This document shows, piece by piece, positions 58,057 to 64,000 of a stretch of DNA of 64,000 nt. The stretch's first letter is position 1, and each line of letters begins with the position of its first letter. The position numbers were made by a program, and so were the translations under genes. The notes under the pieces are model-generated. The model searched no databases and was not told the origin of the DNA. It saw nothing but the letters and a program-made list of their open reading frames with translations. The stretch covers positions 101,192 through 165,191 of the forward strand of contig NW_026570414.1 in NCBI RefSeq assembly GCF_019649055.1. Reading direction: 5' to 3'. Origin of the DNA: Paramacrobiotus metropolitanus. Lineage: Eukaryota > Tardigrada > Eutardigrada > Parachela > Macrobiotidae.

Positions 58057-59147
58057 TGTACGGCGTGCCTGCAAAAGCTTTGTTTTTGCGTAATGCTTTT
58101 CGCCTTTAACTCTGCCTTGTGGTTTCGGTTTGTTTATTAATTTTGTATTTGCTTGCATGCCTGTTTATTTGATTGTCTGTATTTTACGCCTGTAGTTTTC
58201 TTTATACATTGAAGTATCATTCCATTTGCTTGAGTTTCTGCGCATTCTACTCTGTGATTCATAAATAATTTTAATAATGTATTGTATCGGGTTTAGTATC
58301 AATTCCTGTACATTAAATTTAATGCTAATACTGCTACCGTGCAACTTGATACGAGTAACGGTGTATGTAAAAAGAGGGCTTTCCATTTCACGCGAAAACA
58401 AAACGCCAGCCAAGCGGTGTTTCAAGCCAAGTGTCCATTTTTTGAAAAACTTATGTTGAGCCACGGCAAGCGTATTTCACTTCCCGAAATTTTTGTCAGA
58501 CAGATACAACATCCTGTCATATTATTAATGTGACCGAGGAGAGATTTCATTGTCCTGTGACACAGGAAAATTTAACTTCACGGCTGACATCTTCTCTACA
58601 GTTGACCAGTTCACTTGGGGAACTGCTTCCACTTAACACAAAATTTACAGAAATTTGGGTTACCAAGTGATCATTAAAAGCATGTCAGGGGTATGTGACA
58701 ACCGTTTTCCTGATGGAATAACTAGTTTTCTACAATCGGGAAGCAGCCTCGTTGTTTTCTCGGTCGTGCTCCGGGAGTACCTACCTGGTTCTAGGTCTAG
58801 GGATAAAAGCCAGAGCCCTTAGGTCAACAGGCATTAACGCAAGCATCCTGCGCTGGATTCTCACCCAAAATTTGTAAAAAGCATTTAAACTAGTTGGTTG
58901 ATGTACAGAAATGTATATGCACACACTTTGCTCAAAAGCCGGTTTATAAGAATTTTTTCAAAAGCTGGGCACACTTGCTGTAATTATAAAGGCTTTTCGA
59001 TGCAGTTCTTTTGTTACCGGGAACTGTTGAACGGTTGAACCATAATATACAAGAGTCATATTCAGCCTCAGATGCTCTTGTGGTCTACGATCAATTTCCC
59101 GGAAAGTCATTTTAGTGTAATTTAAAATTTAACCATACATATATAAT
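58057..59147. other. Spacer without recognised features
   Basis: No supported gene or repeat. Confidence 0.4.
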
Positions 59148-59470
59148 GTGGAACTCTGGATGAGTCCAGGGCAGAGATCCAGACGGACAGGATCCTGCGT
59201 AGCGTGCTATGCTATATAATACGGATAATGCTAAACACACGGCATCTGCAAGCAAGAGCAAGCTTTATTGAATGGCAAATCTCTACGGATCGACATTGAG
59301 CGAAGAGCCAAATCCAGCGGTCGCATGCGAACTTTGGCGCCGCCCACTAGGCGCAAACAATGCACGGCTTTAGCCGTCAGCCAATCAGAGACAAAACACA
59401 ACACAGCACAGACACGTCATCCGTAGTGTGGCGCCGCGAAGGCGAACGCTAGTGAAGCCATCGCTTACAT
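59148..59470 (-). repeat. Possible LTR in minus orientation
   Basis: Read on the minus strand the block begins TGTAAGCGATGG, contains CTGATTGGCTGA (CCAAT-type) and CATTCAATAAAGCTTGC (a poly(A) signal followed by a short downstream part), and ends CAGAGTTCCACA. TG...CA ends and the order CCAAT-AATAAA suit an LTR of about 323 bp. It lies downstream of the gag-like remnant on the same strand. A second copy was not found in the window, so this is tentative. Confidence 0.3.
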
Positions 59471-60316
59471 GCCACTGGGTGGATGCCGAGCTCCGCCGAG
59501 GCTGCGATCATGTCCCCGATGAATCCGATCGTTGGCTGGCTGGCTGCGCGTCCTCTAATGCTAATGAAAACATCATATTCTCTTATTCAATTTTATCACA
59601 CCAAGTCTATTATAGACGATTCCAAATGCACGATGTGAAAATAAAGAGATCTGTATAAAAAAATACTATCAATCAACAGTTAAAACAGATGAAGAGAAGT
59701 ATTAATCAAATTCGTATACTTGGATCCTCCACTATAAAGGTCACCGGTATCCTGTCCACCGTTTACGAACTTTTGGTCCATTCCGCTCCGCTTGAGCATC
59801 ACGCGCATACAATGCGACTTCATCACATGAGATCCGCTTGAGATTAGGTGCGTATCGGATGTACGACTTAGGAATACTGCTTCGGCTTTGGAATAGGTGC
59901 GTGTCTATTGTACGACTTCGTTCAGATGAGATCCATACTGGTCATGAAGGCCCATTGAAGGGACGTCATGTAGACAAGCGTAATTCGCTTTCTCCGTGGT
60001 GAGGTCATCTTCTTGGCGAGATGATTCTGGATGTGCTGCATTGTAGATCAGTCATCAATTCCAACTCGTCCTCCATTAAAGGTCATGGAGGGAACTCAGC
60101 CATTTTCTCGTCGGCTCTCAAGCTTGTTTCAGCTTGCCTCCCTGGTAAAGTTCATCTGGCCGCACATCCCATTTCAAAGAGGCCGGCTGAATTCACCGTA
60201 GCTACTCCGTTAAGAAATCCGGCTGATTTCCGTAAATCCTCTGACTTAAAACGAGCACTGAGTCGATGGACTAGGAAAACCGACTTTAATCCGTTGCAAC
60301 TCCTTATAGGTCAATT
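59471..60316. other. Non-coding stretch
   Basis: Loose repeats of ATAGGTGCGTGTC..GTACGACTT type and CATGAGATCC occur around 59815-59940. No gene is supported. Confidence 0.35.
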
Positions 60317-61813
60317 TCACTGATCCATCATCTCGTTCGACTCATCTCCATCGTTACCATCTCGCGGCTGGCGTTTTCGAGTTGAGACTGTCTGATTCCG
60401 ATCAGAAGATCGATCAAGCGGTTCTGCTGAGTCGACTTCATCAGCCTGTTTCGCCTGAACTCGAACGGCGATATGTCGCGGACCACGACCTTTTCCTTGT
60501 CGACTTCGCCTAATCGCCTCAACCTGATGTCGTCCATCATGTTCTTCCAGCTGCAAGTTGCGGTTGTGATGATCGTTGGCCAAACGTTGCTTAACGTCCT
60601 CATATCGATCACGAATGTTCTGATTCTTGACAGCTCGTTTACCAGGCGCATTAGGTATTTAAGAAGGTGGTGGATTCTGAGGTCCATTCCACACTAAATG
60701 CTCCTTGATGTACGAATGGACACGATCTTTTGTTCGATGTGTCGAGTGTCCATGGTGTCGCGCATTCGATCGAGCATCTCCTGGTACTGAGAATCGAACC
60801 TTTCTTGGAGCTTGCCATATTCTAGTAGTTTTTTGGTGCTCTCCAAATCATAAATCGCTTTACGAGTTATTGCCTGATGTCTCGCTGGCATCCCCAGTTT
60901 GGCAGCTTTTTCTCGCAACACCGGTGGAACTTTATCTCCCATCGTATCGGAGAGCAACTGATTTTGGGACGGGTAGTGCGCTAAACGTGCCGCGAATATC
61001 TTTTGTCCCCACGTTCTTGCGTCATGACTGGTGGGATCGACCACCAGTCCCATCGCTGCTCGTGCCGCAGGCATCTTAAATGCTGGGTTCACGTGTCGTA
61101 ACACGAATTGTGCCACATATTCCCGTCGTTCCTCATATTCAGTGCAAAGGAACTGTGTCCAACCCGTGGTGTCGATCGTATCCAACGGAACTCCCAGCAG
61201 ATTCAAATCCAGCAAACTTGGCAGACTACATTGTCGAATGGATGTGCAATGAGTGGTCGCACATTCAGTAGTGATCTCCACTCGAAGAAGTCTACTCGTT
61301 CTGAGTCAATTAGGAACTGTTGTAAGTTGTGCAACTGGGCCAGGATCGTTACCGATTATTCTGACTCGATGTCAAGTCCCAGATATCGACAGATTTCAGC
61401 TCGTTGATCCTCGACGTCGTCCATGTTGTACGTTTTGCTAATCAGGTCAGGACGTCTTGGTTGGTTATTGAACATGGACGGTTTATTCTTCTCGACGGCC
61501 ATCTGATTCTCGTCGGCGTTCCGGTTCCCGTCGGTTATCTATTTCATGACGACCTCCCTGCTCACGTCGCGGCGGTGCCTTACTCGCCGGTGTCGACGGC
61601 TGAAGATCGCTGTAAAGGATTACATTCCTTTTGGACAACGTTCTCTTGTGATGATGTATCCATCGGTTCATCACCCGGTACCGTTACTACCAATGGTTCC
61701 ACTACACGAACTGTGGACTGCATACGCTGATATTTTGGTGGACTATCCTCACGCTCTCCACTCGATGATCTTTTATTAGGTAGCTCGAAAGTTGCATAAT
61801 ACGCCATCTTCAT
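60317..61813 (-). pseudogene. Gag-like or coiled-coil remnant, several frames
   Basis: On the minus strand, coding-like segments follow one another in different frames: from 61807 (MAYYATFELPNKRSS, then PPKYQRM), a basic Arg/Glu segment around 61560-61480 (RREPERRRESDGRREE), about 61425-61240 (MDDVEDQRAEICRYLGL, LAQLHNLQQFLIDSERVDF), 61281-60694 (LLGVPLDTIDTTGWTQFL, FVLRHVNPAFKMPAARAAMG, TRKAIYDLESTKKLLEYG) and a final charged segment to 60317. The helical, charged nature, lack of a known enzyme and the setting among retroelement pieces suggest a gag-like protein. At least four frame changes show it is broken. Family unknown. Confidence 0.45.
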
Positions 61814-62164
61814 GCCAAGACTTATCGTATGGATCCGGGCTTCTGTATGCGGTTGCCGGGTTGGGTGCCTCTCCTCGTTGCAGTCTCATCTTTTGCAGAA
61901 ACACGTCAATAAATCTGCCCGAATGGCCATCGCATCCTTCGTCAACGCGTCGATTTAAAGGATGGGCGACTGCACTCTGACTGTCGCTTCGTCCTCGTTT
62001 AATTTCGATACCGTTATAGGTTCCTTCCTTGTTTTGCCAACTTTGCTAGCCGCATAACGCTGATAACGCTTCCCAAGGGGAACCGCATAATACTAACAAC
62101 GCGCTGCCAGTCGCGTGTGGATGCGTGGATGCGCATGACCGGCGCGTGCACCTGTTGTTCATGC
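61814..62164. other. Short spacer before the LTR
   Basis: No supported feature. Confidence 0.35.
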
Positions 62165-62456
62165 TGTTGAATAACTAACTTTCATTTGTCATGAGAAGTG
62201 TATCGATAGTCTTGGGTGGTATGTTGGAAAGTGTGATAACGGAGAGGAATGTCCTTGGAAATGTTGTGTACTGAATGCATTGGCATGCGGCTAGACGGTC
62301 TCATTTTGTGGTAGTGTGCTTCTGGCGGAAATGATGGAATCATTCTGACTTTACGATCTGTGCAGAATACAGCTTACGGTATTAAACGACTTAAACATCG
62401 TTGTTACGAGATATCGTAAAGGTCACAGACCTAGCCGTGTAAAGATACAGGTAACA
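62165..62456 (+). mobile_element. Candidate LTR of an LTR retroelement
   Basis: The block begins TGTTGAATAACTAAC and ends AGGTAACA, so it has TGTT...AACA inverted ends over 292 bp. A primer-binding-site-like sequence follows three bases later. A TATTAAA-like element and pyrimidine stretches are inside. No second LTR copy lies in the window; the element would continue rightward past 64 kb. Confidence 0.4.
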
Positions 62457-62459
62457 AAC

Positions 62460-62472
62460 TGGTGCCGAAACC
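62460..62472 (+). promoter_or_regulatory. Primer-binding-site-like sequence
   Basis: TGGTGCCGAAACC begins with TGG (complement of the tRNA CCA end) and sits just after the AACA end of the candidate LTR, the expected place for a minus-strand primer site. The motif type is common in BEL/Pao and some Ty3/gypsy elements. Confidence 0.4.
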
Positions 62473-62758
62473 AGTTCAGAAACGTACGGAGTTTGGGATT
62501 TTAATAATTGCCATTAATTCCTGATACGCGGTACGTCTGTTTTTGCTGTGCATACGATATGCAGCAGCGAAAATTTTATAGTCTAATAATTTACGGTATA
62601 ATCTGGTGATTGTTTTCCTGTGTTGTGACACACTGTGGATTATCATCAGGCTGATTTTGTGGTTTTATCTGCCCTTTGTTTCCAACGTTGTCCACAGTCC
62701 GGAAAGAAACGTGAGTAAACACCTTGCCGTTTCCTGCTAATTACGTTAGGTTGCCAGT

Positions 62759-63969
62759 ATGTCTACCAGTGGAACCTCCATCTACCCACACGCCCACCTA
62801 CACCAGCCAGCCAATAACGACGGCAACGCATACATCATCAAGCACGGAAACCGCGCAACTGAATCCCAATGAGTCCAATAAACATGATAGACTCTAGCAA
62901 CGGCTTTGCTGCATCTAGATTAGGTTGATCAGTTAAACCCAGGATCTTTAGCTGCCGCGCTCTTGCGCAACTGGACGACTGGCAGTATGAAGATCCTGGT
63001 AGAAATGTGTTCGAGATGAATCACTGCCCGATTTCTCTATTTCAATTGGTCGAAGAATCGGAACGCGTTTTCAAAACGTTCAACAGCACTGAACAGAAAT
63101 ACCGTGTCCAGATAGCCTCGCTACCGCAAATTTTTCCGAAAGAAGAAACCATGCTTAGCATGCCGGAAATCTTGCGCGTCATAATGGATTTGTGCTTTTA
63201 AAAGAATTTGCCCGACGGACTGTGTTGTTGTGGCTCTCAAATCGGATGGGCTTGAAAGAGCGTTCTATTTAACCACGCGAAAGCTCTCTGACTTTAGCAT
63301 ACTTGCCTTTATGCATCGTATTGAGCTTCTAAACTCCGGCCAGAAATTGGTGATTGACGATTCATTCATCATACGGATCTGGCGTTCTATCATGCCAGCT
63401 GGTGGATCCTGGTTCTTCAGGCATCAGCACGCTGAACATGACAGAAATCGTTTCAAGAAATCCATTGTAAGCGTCCGTGTATAGAACAACCTGTGCTTGC
63501 CCGCCGCGTTGATCCAAGGAAAATTTTGCCTGACGCATGACCTTGAAGTTCCGCAGCATAAGAATGAATGGAACAATTATATTCGCGCAAACCGCACTCG
63601 CAATTTGGAAGCGGAAACCACTAAGATAATGGATAACTGTGATCTGCAACCTGGCCATACTGCGACCTTGATGCCCTAGGCGTGCAACAGGAAAATGAAT
63701 TTCCCGAGTTTCAAATTAAAGTTATATCGGCCAATTAAGGCGACATGAATATTGCAAGGGCGAGCGTAAAACCCATGATAGGAGGAGATTTTTTGTTGCT
63801 GGACAATGAGCATTTTGACCTGGTCACAACCGCGACAGGCTCACTCTACATCTACAATGATTGCGATCGACCGTATCATCATAAAGAACGTCATCGTTGC
63901 GAGGGAAATGTAGGTCGTGCTACCGCAACAAGAGCGATTGTCTGGTGGACAATCCAATCTCTACACTGA
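62759..63969 (+). pseudogene. Unrecognised coding-like region in several frames
   Basis: Open segments in succession: 62759-62872 (MSTSGTSIYPHAHLHQP), about 62945-63199 (LDDWQYEDPGRNVFEMNHC, LFQLVEESERVFKTFN), 63230-63484 (DGLERAFYLTTRKLSDFSI, LVIDDSFIIRIWRSIMPAGG), 63497-63679 (EVPQHKNEWNNYI) and 63745-63969. Neighbouring frames overlap by only a few bases (for example near 63190-63230), which looks like a frameshifted single ORF. It follows the candidate LTR and primer site on the same strand, so an LTR-element protein is possible, but I recognise no domain and cannot exclude a host gene with introns. Confidence 0.3.
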
Positions 63970-64000
63970 ATGTAGTCGTCGGATCCACAACCAACAGTGT

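Noticed and set aside
63362-63658. 98-codon minus-strand open frame near the right end
   Set aside because: Both strands are open here; neither shows a recognisable domain, and the plus-strand segments are more continuous with the upstream coding-like sequence.

Overview
This window reads as nuclear DNA of a multicellular animal, most likely an invertebrate. Coding sequence is broken into short exons by GT-AG introns of about 50 to 700 bp. The recognisable proteins are metazoan (SRCR, CUB and ZP modules, a CaMKII hub domain, BTB/BACK/Kelch proteins, a mucin-type serine-protease homolog), and much of the rest is inverted-repeat elements and decayed retroelement sequence. A tardigrade or another ecdysozoan would fit, but nothing here fixes the species. 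Exon models were built by eye from splice sites and phase agreement; none has been tested against RNA.

Layout. 1-2.5 kb: 3' end of a Ty3/gypsy-like pol (integrase, frameshifted) followed by a decayed RGG/coiled-coil ORF. 3-5.3 kb: tandem duplications and a fold-back repeat. 5.8-9.6 kb: a seven-exon gene (A) for a secreted mucin fused to a catalytically dead trypsin-like domain. 10.3-32.8 kb: a tandem family of mucin-like single-pass membrane proteins. Copies B and C are decayed; copy D (28484-32785) is intact over ten exons whose phases all agree. The introns and spacers between them carry many inverted-repeat elements. 34.1-36.7 kb (minus strand): a small secreted peptide and a membrane ubiquitin-like (TMUB-like) protein. 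38.8-42.4 kb: an eight-exon gene with SRCR-CUB-ZP order, the architecture of DMBT1/hensin. 43.3-44.0 kb: a free-standing CaMKII association (hub) domain gene. 46-58 kb: a cluster of BTB, BACK and Kelch gene copies on both strands, most with frameshifts, one with a TTAA-flanked piggyBac-like insertion, and two nearly identical copies in opposite orientation. 59-64 kb: retroelement debris, including a gag-like coiled-coil remnant and an LTR with primer-binding site, then coding-like sequence I cannot identify.

Biologically, three of the best genes (A, D and the SRCR-CUB-ZP gene) encode extracellular or mucosal-type surface proteins, and the mucin family shows recent birth and death of copies. 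The BTB/Kelch cluster has the same pattern: rapid duplication, inversion and decay of presumed Cullin-3 substrate adaptors. The most unusual single items are the hub-only CaMKII gene with a stop-free 81-bp intron, the mucin/dead-protease fusion with a 20-nt microexon, and an intron present in copies C and D but exactly absent from B.
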